Notes: generated from the letters alone by a model not told the origin. A stretch of DNA of 64,000 nucleotides from Ephemerocybe angulata (GCA_013368325.1 JAACJK010000166.1:124001-188000), one strand, 5' to 3'; numbered from the stretch's first letter, positions 1 through 11,872 are shown. A program made the numbers and translations.

Positions 1-1
1 C

Positions 2-64
2 GATTTCTTTGGGCGGATAACGGTTTACGACTTGTCGCTTGAAGGCCGCATTGTGACAGCCTGA
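2..64 (+). CDS. possible 3' end of a gene running in from the left
   Basis: An open frame enters from the window edge and ends at a TGA at 62-64. It encodes about 20 residues, starting DFFGRITVYDLSLEG. The composition is protein-like and there is no stop between the edge and 62. Too little is present to name a family, and a chance open frame of this length is common, so this is only a candidate for the last exon of an upstream gene. Confidence 0.3.
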   Translation, partial: DFFGRITVYDLSLEGRIVTA

Positions 65-193
65 GGAGTGGACGACTGATCTCATACCGACCTCTCAGGT
101 ACTCCATGGTGGTTTATCTTATCTATTAATGATGTATTATGACCGTAGTCAATCAAGAGAAAACATGCAAAACAGTAATGTAGTAAGGGTATA

Positions 194-1677
194 TCACGAC
201 GAGAACGAACCACTGGAGCGGGAGAATTGCTTCTTGGCCACTTTGACCGTCTGTCGATGCTTCGCCCTACGTCCAGAAGCTGCGATACGTCGAATACGAT
301 CGTTGATATCCATGAACTTAGATCCCACATCAACAAACTCAAGCGAGGGCCGTCCTTCCCTCTCCAAGCGAACAATCTTGGAGCTGGGTCGCGTCATGAA
401 CTCAGTATCAGGAACACGAGGCATGAGCTCAGGATGAGCCTTGAACTCCTCGGTCCGCTTAGCATACTGGAGGGCCTTCTCATGGGCATGCTCAAGCGAG
501 CCAGGGACAATAGGTTCCTGTAAAAAGCGATAAGAATGAAGACTGATGTAAAGATTGAGAACATAGACGTACCGCTCCGTTCTCGGCGACCGACTCCCAG
601 TAAAGACGCTGGTAGCGTTGACGAGAAGCATCACGGTTTTCATCCTGTTCAAGGATATCGGCTTCATGAACGTCAAACCTAGGGTCGTCGCGTTGCATAT
701 TCGTCGCTCTGTGCGTCGTCGCTCCCAGTAGACGTTCCATGCCGGCCTGGAACCCGGTTTGCAATTGCTTGCCCTAGTAGGAGGCAGGAGTGAGCATCGA
801 GTTGAGAAAATACGTTGAATAGAGATTAGATTCAGATGGGGTTGAAATCGGTATAACCATATCCCAAGCGATGTAAGGGCGCTGGGGATGTCTTCCAATT
901 CGCGAATGAAATATAGTCTCATCACTCCAAGAGAAATGTAAAAGGACTTACATTCTAGATCACAAGATTATCCCACAGCACGGTCAGCTGGCATTTAACT
1001 AAAAAAGACACAGATAGAACCTACCTAAGGGAAGAGATGAATGTCAGTTATGTGTCAAAGGGAATTGGGAAGGTTCAGCAAAAAGTGAATGTGTAATCAA
1101 GTGTTTGGTTCATAAAGACTAATCGATTTTGTGTCTCGTCATAAAGAGAAGCAAGAAACAAGAACGAACCTGTCGCCAATCACGTTCCATACCCTTCAGG
1201 CGAAGGATGGCATCGACACGCTTGATACTCAGATTGTAACGTTGGGACAAGACGCGAACGCTGTTTCCCTCGGGGTCAGACATGAACTCGCGGTACATCG
1301 CCTCGCGTTGAGAGTCGGAGATGGGCGGAGGTGGGCGGAAGGAAGGATTCATGGGGAAGGGCTATCGATAGTCATGAGGGATAATCGACGACAGGGCAAG
1401 GCGAGATACGTACAGTGTTCCCCAACCAGTTCTGTGGCTCAGCATTGCGATACCTCCAGGCGACCTCGTCAAGAAACTGTTGGAAAGTCTCGGTCTCGTT
1501 GGAGTCGCTGAAGTCGAGGCTGTCGTCGTCGTTGTCGATGTCGGCTTCAGTAATGTTAGTAGCGCTCAAAAGGCGACTAGTCGATGAGAGAGCACGATGG
1601 GCGGGAAGCCTGCGCGCTGCAGAGCGGGCAACACATAGTGTTGGGCGAAAGAGAGGTGCCAGCTGGTGGGAGAACAT
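194..1677 (-). CDS. mitochondrial small ribosomal subunit protein mS35 (Bot1p-like)
   Basis: Likely a component of the mitochondrial 37S ribosomal subunit, of the fungal family once called eukaryotic mitochondrial regulator protein (S. pombe Bot1). The start at 1675-1677 opens an arginine-rich, acid-poor leader (MFSHQLAPLFRPTLCVARSA) that looks like a mitochondrial targeting peptide. Exons by eye: 1414-1677, 1170-1361, 573-773 and 194-517, all phase 0, giving about 326 residues. Family-like text includes SQREAMYREFMSDPEG, LSQRYNLSIKRVDAILRLKG and GKQLQTGFQAGMERLLG, and the C terminus is basic. The 1170 to 773 gap is far longer than other introns here and holds a well-framed 3-nt candidate exon at 952-954. 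The gene is head to head with the EFM3-like gene, 126 bp between start codons. Family assignment is from remembered motifs. Confidence 0.78.
952..954 (-). other. candidate 3-nt microexon (AAT, Asn) in the mS35 gene
   Basis: On the minus strand the three bases sit between an acceptor ATCTAG and a perfect donor GTAAGT, with a CTGAC branch-like site about 30 nt upstream. Neighbouring exons meet in phase 0, so inclusion adds one Asn without changing frame. It would split a 396-nt intron into 215 and 178 nt. Unconfirmed. Confidence 0.4.
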
Positions 1678-1718
1678 TGCGAACCCGAAATTTTTTTGAG
1701 GCTTTCTTTGTATGCGGT

Positions 1719-1724
1719 CACGTG
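1719..1724. promoter_or_regulatory. CACGTG E-box in the mS35/EFM3 bidirectional promoter
   Basis: The sequence reads GGTCACGTGGGAAG. The palindromic core lies 42 nt upstream of the mS35 start and 80 nt upstream of the EFM3 start. The ten bases GTCACGTGGG recur exactly in the divergent promoter at 15243-15252. Confidence 0.5.
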
Positions 1725-1803
1725 GGAAGTTTAGGGTCGGTTTGCTCGCGAAAGCGGTCAGCGGCCGGCAAATGCCGGTCATTCCTCCGTCTCCTCCGCC
1801 ATC

Positions 1804-3212
1804 ATGGATCGCTCGCCGACCGAGCCAGACCTCTTCCCCATTCTGCGCCAATATTCCTGTCTTTCTCCTGCCAACAAGATATATCTGCCAACGGATGTGC
1901 CTCGACAGGCACTTCAGAACTTCCTGATAGGCAGTATCTTGCATAACAGTCTCCTGCTCGACTACCCACCGACTGCTCAATACCAACGGTCGTTCTGGAA
2001 GCGCATAATCGCCCATCTAGAGACCAACTACGACGAGGCATGTTACATGACCTTTCCATCCTATTGCGACGCGTCATGGAGAGCGCTAGGATGATGAATT
2101 CGAACTCTCCTCAGAGATCTACGACTGTTATATCGAGGTCCTCCACGAAAGGTAGGACCATCCTCTCGCAGACGATTGCGCACACTCTAATGGCAGCGAA
2201 AACAGCCAGAGTAACGAGCAAGGGGCTCTTCAAGGACAATCCCCTTCCAAATCCTTCATCACATATCATTGGAAGCCACCAGGGATGCAAGATATTCCAG
2301 GTTCCTACCTGACGACTACACTTCTGGAATCTCGGAATGTAATTGAGGGTGGTACGACTGGCCTTCGAACATGGACAGCGGCGTTCTATCTGGCCCAATA
2401 CTTCCTGGACAACCCTGGTGCGAGACATTTGAAAACATCCTTTTCGCTTTTTTAACACGCATGAGTAGATCTGATTCTTCAGAAGCGCATCTTAGAACTT
2501 GGGTCAGGCATCGGCTTCATGGGCATAGTCATGGCCAGCCTCCAAATGCTGTCACGCGCCTCCGACGATATTCTACCCAAACTCTGGCTAACAGATGTGG
2601 ACGAGACCGTCCTTTCGGTTTGCCGGCGCAACATTGGACTGCCATGCAGTGCGTAGAACAATCCGACCTGGATGGAAAACAACGCGTTCTGAAGGTGCAC
2701 ATAGATCTATCATCGTCTCACGACGGAGTAGAGACTGCCAGAGTCGATTGGTTCGATGCTCTAGATGAACTTGCTGCACCAGCACTTAAAACGCTCCTCT
2801 GCGAGCAGATAGATCCTGAGCTCATCGTCGGCTCTGACATAGTACGCTGCGACGCCTTGGCCTGAGGCCGAGACATGCACTAACCTACTTTCCACAGGTA
2901 TTTGACCCTTCCCTGGTCCATCCATTGCTCTCAACCTTGAAGCTGGCTATCGAAGGTTCAAACAGGACAGCGCTCTTCGCCTTGACAATGCGCAACGAAA
3001 CAACCTTCAGCGACTTCCTTTTCTCAGCCCGAGGTGTGTGCCATTTTCCCACTTTACCATTGTGAAGCATCTTAGCAAAACTGAACTTAGGCTTGGGGCT
3101 GCACGTAACCGAGCTTTCTACCACGGGTACAACCAGCAAGCCCATTCTTACCAACGATGTCGTTGAAGACATGAGCGCTGTGAGATTGCTGAAGTTTTCG
3201 GCCACGCTTTGA
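1804..3212 (+). CDS. EFM3: protein-lysine N-methyltransferase, EFM3/FAM86 (EEF2KMT) type
   Basis: A class I SAM-dependent methyltransferase. Known FAM86/Efm3 enzymes trimethylate a lysine of elongation factor eEF2 in the cytosol. The first exon from ATG 1804 gives the family N terminus (MDRSPTEPDLFPILRQYSCL). Later exons carry NVIEGGTTGLRTWTAAFYLA, the typical FAM86 motif, then motif I ILELGSGIGFMGIVMASLQ, the acidic post-I segment LWLTDVDETVLSVCRRN, DWFDALDEL, and LIVGSDIVFDPSLVHPLLST across an intron at about 2840-2897. The last exon ends with a TGA at 3210-3212. At least five introns are needed. It shares a 126-bp promoter with mS35, so two translation-related genes could be co-expressed. 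Confidence 0.86.
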
Positions 3213-3621
3213 AGTCGCACCGCATGGAGGTTCCGTCGCAGATTCATGGCCAAGTCGCTACTACGTTTCATCCAGATTTTCAACAAAGGTCGTCGCTTAA
3301 CCGCCATATAGTAAGCCATAGCAGTAGCTGAGCATCATAGAGCGCTCAGAAGCGACACATATGGAGTAGAGGTCCCGTAGCCAGTTAGAGCTAAGGCATT
3401 ATCTTCCTTGTGCCTATATTGTGCCTAGATCAAAGTGTTTCAAACGAACCGGGTTTGTATGAACTGACTGAATGGCTGTGACAATTTTGCACCATCACAC
3501 TGTCACCCCACCCACCCGCGCCTATTTGAGCTGATAGGGAGCCAATTTTAGACGGTCTACTAACTGCCAGCTCACCAGAGGTCACCTCAATCTCCAACCA
3601 CAGCGGGCCCAGTTGACGCAG
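3213..3621. other. intergenic region
   Basis: Holds the 3' end region of the methyltransferase gene and the promoter of the MOSC gene. A C-rich tract (CACCCCACCCACCCGCGCC) lies at about 3504-3522. I see no gene here. Confidence 0.6.
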
Positions 3622-5244
3622 ATGGTCTCGCCTCATGACCTCCTCAACAACGTGCACGTTCTTGTTATGGAATTGAAGGACTGTGATAGAAACCTATATG
3701 TATCGTCTGTCATAGCGGTCACCGTCCTCACCACCGTGTTCTGGATACACCGGAAAAGAGGTTCGTCCTAGAGCCTTCCTTTCGACGAGAACGTGGTGTA
3801 GGGGGTCTGAGACTGACGTATTGACGACTGTAGGACCAAAGATGCATGTGGACTCGAGCAAGGTTCTCCCGGCCGCTATTCCTGCTCCTGGAAGCGTGCG
3901 CGTGTCGAAGATCCTCGTCCATCCTATCAAGGTACGTCCACCAGTGATTTTGGCCCAAATTCGCGTTTTCTGGCAGGGAATAGGCCTGCAGGTGGCTTAT
4001 GACACGCTTGTTTGCGTTTGCAGAGCTGCAGAGGGAGTTCAGTCCAGAGTGCAGCGTATACCTCAGAAGGGTTAGAGGTAAGTTGGTTATCTTTTCGTGT
4101 GGCTCCTTGCTCAGTTGACCTCAGTATGACAGAATATGGTCTATTATCGACGCCACGACGAAGCGCATTCTTACAGCGAGAGAGGTGCCTAAGGTGGGTC
4201 CATGATGTGTCTTCGTTTGTGTCATAGCAAATACTTAGGGACTGAACAGATGGTGCTCATCTCTCCATTGATAGAGAAAGACGAGAGTTTTCCTTACCAT
4301 GGCCTATTGAACGTAACATTTCCGGAGGAGTCTGGCTTACAACCCTTTTCTGTACCGCTCCAACCCACTGAGGACATACTCGCGAAGTGGCAAATGTAGG
4401 AGATGTTTTCGCTTTGGAGATGCATCTGGTATTGACACTTCTGCTACCCACGCAGTCTTCCGCAGATTACGATTTGGCCGACTCATCCCCCTGTCGATGG
4501 ATACATTTGTGAATCCGTCTCCCGTGATTCCCCCTCTCCATCCGACATCCTTTCCCAGTATTTCGGAAAGTCGGTCCACCTCGTCCTGAAGGGTCCTCAG
4601 CCAAGGGAGATTGACTCTACCGAAAAATACCCTGATTTGAAAGCAACGGCGAAGTATCAGGACATGTACCCCATGCTCATCCTCTCTGAGGAAAGCACGG
4701 GCGCGATCGAAAAGGAGCTAAGAGATAGGGTAGGTACCCAAGGCATCAGCGAAGAATGGGCGACTGGCAGCGTGGTTGTTGAGAGGTAAGGATACTTCAC
4801 TTCTCGATCAAAGAATGTGCCTCTTTGTAGTCTTTGTGTTGGAGCATAACTGAACTATGGCAATCTACCCATCCTAGGTTCCGGCCCAATATCGTTCTTC
4901 AAGGAGGCGGCCCTTTCGCTGAGGATCAATGGGACCAAATTACAATCGGCTCCGAGGACGCACCGGTATTATCACTGGTGTCCAAGTGCACCCGTTGCCT
5001 CGTAAGCGCACCAACCCTTCATGTCGCGTCCCCAAGGTTAACTTCTTTGAAACAGCTGCCTAATGTTAGTCCAGAGACTGGGATCAGAGACGCCGCTGTC
5101 CCATACAAGGTGATCATGAAGTTTAGGACCGGACTCGACTCGAAAGAGAAGATGAAGCCATGCGTTGGGTGCAACGCGGTTCCCGATGCGAATGGCCGCG
5201 TCTCTGTCGGCGATTGGGTGTATGTTAGGAAGCTTCAAACGTAG
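3622..5244 (+). CDS. MOSC-domain molybdenum-cofactor protein, mARC-like
   Basis: Resembles the mitochondrial amidoxime-reducing component and other eukaryotic MOSC proteins, which use molybdenum cofactor to reduce N-hydroxylated compounds. The ATG at 3622 gives an N terminus with one hydrophobic segment (VSSVIAVTVLTTVFWIHRKR), a likely membrane anchor as in mARC. The MOSC N-terminal beta-barrel follows: VSKILVHPIKSCRGSSVQSA, then YDRIWSIIDATTKRILTARE. Further on come ITIWPTHPPVDGYICES and RFRPNIVLQGGGPFAEDQW. The MOSC core has SKCTRCLLPNVSPETG, where the second Cys matches the conserved cofactor-binding cysteine, and the end is CVGCNAVP..VGDWVYVRK. About eight exons with consistent phases. 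The physiological substrate cannot be told from sequence. Confidence 0.85.
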
Positions 5245-5801
5245 TGGACATACGAGTGGGTGCTATGCCCGTATCTATTTTCCCGACTGAATCGACAACA
5301 TGGCACAAGATCTTACATCGGACTTTGTTTGAGAGCCAGGTCGTACCAGAGGACGAGGGGTGACTCCCTTTGTGGTATTTACTGATATTTCGGAGAAACC
5401 TGACCGCAAGGCGTATACCATATGCGTTCAAACTGGTGGATGATATATCACTTTGGGTTGAAAGGCAGATGGTTAGGCACAGAGCCCAGACTGGGTTGTC
5501 ATTTACTAAGCCTCGACGCCGTCGAGGTCGATGAGAGATATACAAACGAAATGGCGTGCGATAAGGGGCACTATCAGGGCGCGTTTGTGCGCCATTTGAG
5601 TAGTATAACAGAGCGCCGTTTGGCAGCGGGTAGTAAGTCCGGGATCACGTGGAGTTTCTGAATCGGGGATGCCAAGTGCAACGGATTTGTCGCCAGTTGC
5701 AGACCGCTTAATCCAATACCGTCCACGACCGATATCCGCTCCTCGTCTCCTGCTTGCCTTGTGTCCATCGTTGTGCCCCGGCGGTCAACAATCCCCCAGC
5801 G
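5245..5801. other. intergenic region and USP gene promoter
   Basis: A 557-bp gap between two plus-strand genes. The only clear element is a CACGTG box at 5646-5651. Short open frames here do not resemble known proteins. Confidence 0.6.
5646..5651. promoter_or_regulatory. CACGTG E-box upstream of the deubiquitinase gene
   Basis: The context is GGGATCACGTGGAGTTT, 151 nt upstream of the start codon at 5802. The eleven bases GATCACGTGGA recur exactly upstream of the RNase H1 gene at 51063-51073. Confidence 0.45.
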
Positions 5802-8800
5802 ATGGCAAGGTCCAAATGGATCTCATTCACCGCACAGCAAGCCCTCAGCCGTGATTCCCAGAAGAGCGCCAAACCTGAGGACGCACCCCCGGCGCCATTG
5901 TCGACGGAAATCAAGAAATTCGGGCTCGAGAATGTGCGCCTGCTTTCACTTTGTCTATCTGAACTGTCTCTGATCCCAGGAATCGTTGAAATAGTTTGGC
6001 AATACCTGGTGAGTGCTGTAAGCGGTCAAGCCTTTACAGCTCTAACGAATAACTTCGCTGCGCAGCTATGCAAACTCTGTTCTCCAGGCCCTCTTCTTCT
6101 GCGACCCATTTAGGGATCTACTCTTGCAGCATTCCGACCCATCTGTTCCTCAGGATCTGTTCTCTCCCAAAGCTCTGCTATCATCCACGCCCACCGGACC
6201 AAGTAAACCCCAACCGACCTTGGCGCCCGTTCGGCGGAAACCCGAACGCAAGCACTCGTCATCAACATATCCTTCAGAGGCTTCTGCATCTACTACCACG
6301 CAACCGCAAGCTATTCCTATCCCCCCATCTCCTCCAACACTCTTCTCGGCACTGCGATCACTGTTCTATCATATTGCTTCACAGCCTGGTGAAAAGGGGA
6401 GCGTCGCGCCAAAGGCTTTCATCGAGAAACTGAAGGAGCTCAATGATGTATTCCGCTCGACTATGCACCAGGACGCCCACGAGTTCCTCAATTATCTCTT
6501 GAACCAAATCGTGGAGGAAATGGACGAAGAACGGAAACAAGCGCAGAACGCTTCACATGGTGAAGAACGTGAGTGATAGTCGTTGGCAGTTCATCTTCGT
6601 GCTCGTGCTGATGGACTGCGTACAGTGACCGCTTCCGTCGCGACACTCGCCTCCAAGGTTCCCACTGTGGTGACTGCTGCGAGCTCGAATTCAGGAACGC
6701 CTTCTCAAGACGCAACGCTGGTTCACAAACTGTTTGAAGGTATCCTCACGAGTGAAACGCGGTGCCTGACCTGTGAAACGGTATGCTTCCTTTACTCGCA
6801 CGATTCGGGAGGTTCTGACAGGGTATTCACAGGTATCTGCACGGGACGAGTCTTTTCTCGACCTCTCCATCGACATTGAACAGAACTCCAGCGTTACCGC
6901 TTGCCTTCGCCACTTCAGCGCTAGTGAAATGCTCTGCCAGAAAAACAAGTTCTTCTGTGACTCATGCTGCGACTTGCAGGAGGCGGAGAAACGGTGAGCA
7001 CCAGAGCGTTCTATCTTCCGACACGGTATTGATGCATCTACCTCTTTCAGAATGAAAATCAAGAAATTGCCCAATGTGCTTGCCTTGCACCTCAAACGCT
7101 TCAAGTATCAGGAGGACCTTGGGCGGTATATCAAGCTAACCTACCGCGTTGCGTTTCCAATGGAGCTGCGGCTCTTCAACACGGTCGACGATATGGAGAA
7201 TGCCGACCGCTTGTATGGGCTGTTTGCAATAGTGGTCCACATCGGAACGTACGTCATCTGACCAAGTCTCTCTCCTAGTACTACCATGTGCAAGGCTAAT
7301 TCTCCGACATAGCGGCCCGCATCAAGGCCATTACATCTCCATAATCAAAACGGGAGGCTCTTGGTTTGTCTTTGACGACGATGCGGTCTACCCCATAGCC
7401 GAAGGCGACATAAACAAATATTTCGGCGACTCAAACTCAGGCTCAGCCTACGTTCTGTATTATCAGGCTGTCGATCTGGATCTCGAGGAGCTCGGCCTGC
7501 ATCAGACTCCGGACCCCATCGCAGAGTCCGACAGTTTGCCGATGCAAGTTAGTGGGGATCAGTCTCTTCCTGCTCCTGTAGCTTTGGAAGCCGTTGGCCC
7601 TCCACCGGGCCTAGAAAGTGAAGAACCCATTGTCGAGGATCCGGTCATTGACCCCATATCATCACTAACCCCTCCACGCATCATCCCTCCCGAAAAGCGG
7701 CCCCTCGAACCTTCTGGCCTGGGACTGACCGGAGCCTCAGACCTCCTTGAGCAGCAGGCTTCATTCATTTCAATAGGCCTACCATCTCCTAGTCCATCTA
7801 CTCCAGGCTTCGGTACCAAGTTCTTTAACACCCTTCGGAGAGCTCCTTCCTCGTCCCTATCACGGCCCAGCACAAGCGCCGCGAGTGGAACGGAAAGGAA
7901 GCGTTCAGGCGCGGAACGCTCACCACGGCCATCTGCTTCGTCGCCGTCCCTATCTGAAAGTGCTGTTGCCACATTTAGTGAACCCCCTCCCCCGGTTCCA
8001 CCACTACCGCCCATAATCCAGACACCAGAATCTCCCACGACTCCAATGACCCCAATGGTCAATCTTCCCTCCGAGGAAAAAGAGAAAGCCCGAAAGGAGT
8101 CGACCAAGTCGGGAGGATGGTTCTCAAAACGGAAAAGTCTGAAACTGGCCGAGAAATCGAAACCGACGCCCACCGAACCGGTTGGGCCTTCACCTCCCTC
8201 ACCGAATCGCCGCGTGGAGGAACCAAGCTCATCAGGCTGGTTTAAGGGGTTTGGAACCTCAACACGAGAGTCCCAGACGACCTCGTTAACTTCCGAAAAT
8301 AGTCAGTCGAAGGAGTTGTCCTTCGACCTCGATAAAAGACGTTCAAAAAATGGTGGGGGCCAGCACCTGACGGTGAACGGGAATGGGTATGGAAATGGGA
8401 TCGGAGCTGACGAAACTCCCCCCACTCCTGGATCTGCGACTTCTTCATTGAACTCAAATTCACCGGCACATCCTTCGCGCGTCCGGCCGTCCACCGGGGC
8501 ATCCTCCTCGTCCTCCTCGTCTGTGCCACAGCACATATCCAAGACTCTGCCCAGTTCCTCAGGAGACCGACCCCGAACAAATGGCGTCGACCGCCGGAAA
8601 TCGAAAGACTCGCGCAGCTCCTCCCCTGCTTCAAGTCGCCATCGATGGCCGAGATCTTTCCCTTCAGGGAAGATCCCCGATCTCGAACGCAGCCTTCCAC
8701 CCCTCCCTCCTGCCCCCACCTTTCTCTCACATATTCATCACCCCAGCAACGGGCACTCCTACGTTGCTGAGCCGAAAGCGTATACTAATGGGGCCCTTGA

Positions 8801-9032
8801 GCCCGACGAACTGGAGTCTAGCACTGCGTCTGCATCCTTCACAGACGACATGCGTTCCCATTCGCGCAGCACGACGCTACCACCCCCTACATCACTCGCA
8901 GCATCAGCCGGTGCTAATCTCAGCTCAGGAAGCGCACCACCTACGACCTTTGGACTGCGGAAAGCGACACGGAAGCTGAGTCTGACAGGACCTATACTCG
9001 GGTTTGGGAGGAGAGACAAGAAGCCTTCATAG
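5802..9032 (+). CDS. ubiquitin-specific protease, USP12/USP46 (Ubp9/CreB) type
   Basis: A cysteine deubiquitinase of the C19 family. Relatives are yeast Ubp9/Ubp13 and Aspergillus CreB, which act with WD40 partners. The start at 5802 gives [20 protein letters not shown] and leads to the Cys box [20 protein letters not shown]. The catalytic Cys codon is split by an intron starting at 6010 (TG|C). Next are the [12 protein letters not shown] box, the zinc-ribbon cysteines (RCLTCE and FCDSCC), [15 protein letters not shown], and the His box [20 protein letters not shown] with the following DDD. From about 7500 to the stop at 9030 the protein is a roughly 500-residue Ser/Pro-rich, disordered tail ending [10 protein letters not shown], far longer than in animal USP12/46. 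Whether it works in carbon repression like CreB is only a guess. Confidence 0.9.
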
Positions 9033-9624
9033 GATTTTCTGTCCTTACGTGTTATGCGTCCTCTTCCCTTTTGCTTGATTGGATAGATGTAGTGTGGACG
9101 CAGCAGACAGCATATTTACAGAGGAGCATTCATTCTTCTCCTCACGTTATCCGTATTTATTACCTTTCGCCTCTCTTCGACAGCCCCCTGTTTTTCATCG
9201 CAGCATCATCATCACCATCGTTTTCGCGCCTCCCTTCTCTCGCCTACCTTTGTTGTAACTGTTCTTTTGTCAGCCTGGGACTCTATCGATATCAGCTGCC
9301 GCACATTCTCATACTATACCTACTTAACTATCCATCCGCCATCTTTCTCCATGCAATCCCCACCAGAACTTGTTATCAATTAACCCAAACCCTGTACACT
9401 ACCCTATTTTTTGATTAGTATGAACGGTTCGTTGACCGAGGACGTTTACCCCAATTAATGTTCTTAGCATTCTTCTCAGGACGGGTTGCTCTTCATCGCG
9501 TTCTTTGCAGTTAACTCAAACGGTACGCGGCTGGCGAAGCCTCTAAATACAAGTACTTGATGTTCCAACCGAAACACTAGAACGGAGACATTCCGAAGAA
9601 AGATAGGCAAGGCATACTTGATAA
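9033..9624. other. 3' intergenic region between convergent genes
   Basis: A pyrimidine-rich stretch after the deubiquitinase stop, probably its 3' UTR, followed by the 3' region of the minus-strand F-box gene. I see no gene, RNA or repeat in it. Confidence 0.55.
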
Positions 9625-11872
9625 TCATGGGTCCACGTCCATAGGTACAGACGCCTGCGGAGCCTTCTCATACGTCCTCGGGTCCTGCGACCTCCTAACC
9701 TCAGCTTGCAATTCCAGCTCATGCCTCAACCACCTCCGCCTCCTCCTCCACTCCTCCGTATTTCCATCAGGCAGCTTCGTATACGCTGTATCAAGAATCT
9801 GAATCTCATCCTTCTTGTCAGACGCGATGCAGATGCGCCCAGTGGATTCGTCCCAAGCAATAGCCCTCAGCCCGCCCTGCGCGTTCAGCTCCTCCACAAG
9901 CTCGCCCGCCTCCGCGAACGCCTTGTACACGCCTTTCGGCTTGAAAGGCACACGACCTCCCTTCCGCGTCACCGGGAACTCCTTATCCTCCTCCTTCACG
10001 TCTGGGTCAGGGAAGTACTCGTGCCCCGCGCCCTCCGGTGGCACGTAGCGCTTTATGTTCACAAGCTTGGGCGTCGCCGTCTTGTCGTCGCCCTTAATGA
10101 CGCACATCAGCGCGCGCTGGGAGCCCGGCAGGATCTTGGGCCTGTGCGGGTCGCAGACGTGCACTGACATGCAGTACGAGGTGTGGTTGAACTTGTAGCT
10201 GAACCACCCCTCGGGTTTCTCGGGGGTAGGGATGTGCCACTCCTGCACGGGGAAGATGCTGTGGTGCTGCACGCCGTGCGGGTCCTCGGTCTCGATGTAG
10301 ATAGAGACGGGCGGGGGCGGGCCGCGGGTGTGGTTGGGGAGGGGGTGGTCCATGTAGAGCTTGCGTCGGTTGGGCGCGCCGAGGTCGGAGATGGTGAACC
10401 GGCGCACTTTCTTTTCGGTGAAGGTGTAGCGCGTGGTGCAGGCGACTTGGACGACGCCGTTGAGTTGGGGGAGCGGGTGCCATTCGACGAGGTGGATCTC
10501 GTCGCCGCCTGGGACGGGGCAACAAGTGCGGATGAGGACCATGTCGTTTTGCTCTGGGTACACGCGGAAGGCGCGGATGCGGTATGCCTGGAAGCAGGAA
10601 TGTATTAGTAAATTGGCAGTAAAGAGTTAGAGGAGGAACACGTACTGCCTGCCTGTACTCGGAGTGGGGCTGGCAGATCATGATGGTGTGCTCTTTCGGA
10701 TTCATGATGTTCATAAAGTGGACTTCATGGGGAAGGTTAATCGAGACGAGCCAATGCCGTTCGCGGAAGTATATGATATCGGTCTGCGTGAACTCGTGCC
10801 CGGAATTAGCCATGCCTAGCTCCCTGAAAGGATTGGGTATGCCCCTCAAGAGCTGGGTATACATTGGGCTCGCATGATTGAAATCGGGCTGGGTGATCCA
10901 CTCGACGAGGTTCATGTTGAGATAGAGAACGGCTATGTTGTAGTCGAACCCGCCCGGGATGTCGATCTTGTGTTCGAATTCACAGCTAAAGTCTTCGTCG
11001 AAAAGACTAGATATGCCAGTTAGCACTCAGCCGGTATAGTGGGGTATAGTGGGCAGACTCACGTTTTCGGTTGGGGCTGCTTTGGCTTACGACGATTGTA
11101 CGTGATCACCATACCGTCCTCCCCCCTTCTAACTCTGCAGAACTTGGCTCTCAGATTATATGCCCTCGTAAATGTCTCAATCCTGCACACAGCATGCGGC
11201 CCAAACGGGTGATCAAGGATATACAAGTAGAGAAAGCACTTGACACGACCAGGCCGCTTAGGCTTCGTGCGGTCCATCAGCGACGCGAGGAGGAACCGCC
11301 CTCCAGGGACGAGGAACAGGTCGTTCACAACCATCCCGGTGAACAAGGTTTTCTTGTCGAATATCCTGGGGTTGCTCGAGCGCCAATTATCGTCGACGGT
11401 TATGGCCTGCGTGACGAGTTGTTCGATCTCGAAGTCTGCGATACTCATGGAGTAGCGGAGGGTGGGGCGGAAGGGGGGTAGGGGGAAGTTCATGCGATTT
11501 AGGAAGCGCTTCCAGATGATTGGCTCGTGGGTGAGGAAGTAGTAGTCTTTGCATGTCTGTAGCTTTTGTCAGGACACCTGGATTAGCGAGGGAGCTTGAG
11601 CTACGTACCCTGCGGAGAGCAAGGATGTCCTCGACGGCAAAGTAGACCAAGATGTTGTCGATCCAGACGTCTGGTATGTTGAGGATCTTTGAAATGGGAC
11701 TCCCAACCAGGGCCTGGCGATAGAAGCGCTCTTTCAGCACACCTGGGACGAATGCATCCAGAGCGCTTAGCGCTTCGTCGACTTTCGGCATGATTATGCT
11801 GGGAAGAGTTGAAGGGACATCCAACCAGGTCGAAGGTGGAGGAGCCCCAGGCATCAGCACAAAGTCTGTCAT
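9625..11872 (-). CDS. F-box domain protein (Agaricomycete family)
   Basis: A probable substrate adaptor of an SCF-type ubiquitin ligase. The start at 11872 gives MTDFVLMPGAPPPSTW. After about 70 residues comes the F-box-like segment ILNIPDVWIDNILVYFAVED, continuing ILALRRVCKDYYFLTHEP and IIWKRFLNRMNFPLPPF. The remainder, about 590 residues over several exons, is a mixed beta-rich region with repeated strand-like segments (for example FDYNIAVLYLNMNLVEWI and MVLIRTCCPVPGGDEIHLVE) and an acidic/basic C terminus ending ASVPMDVDP. I cannot name the substrate-recognition domain. Such genes are strongly expanded in mushroom-forming fungi. The antisense strand of 9700-10600 is open by composition only. 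Confidence 0.78.

Noticed and set aside
4078..4135. Possible microexon in the MOSC gene
   Set aside because: An apparent phase conflict vanished when the acceptor CCTCAG at about 4118-4123 was used, giving EYDRIWSIIDA in frame.
9706..10608. Long plus-strand open frames opposite the F-box gene
   Set aside because: They lie antisense to exons with clear protein signal, change frame repeatedly, and have Arg/His/Leu-rich composition typical of GC-rich shadows.
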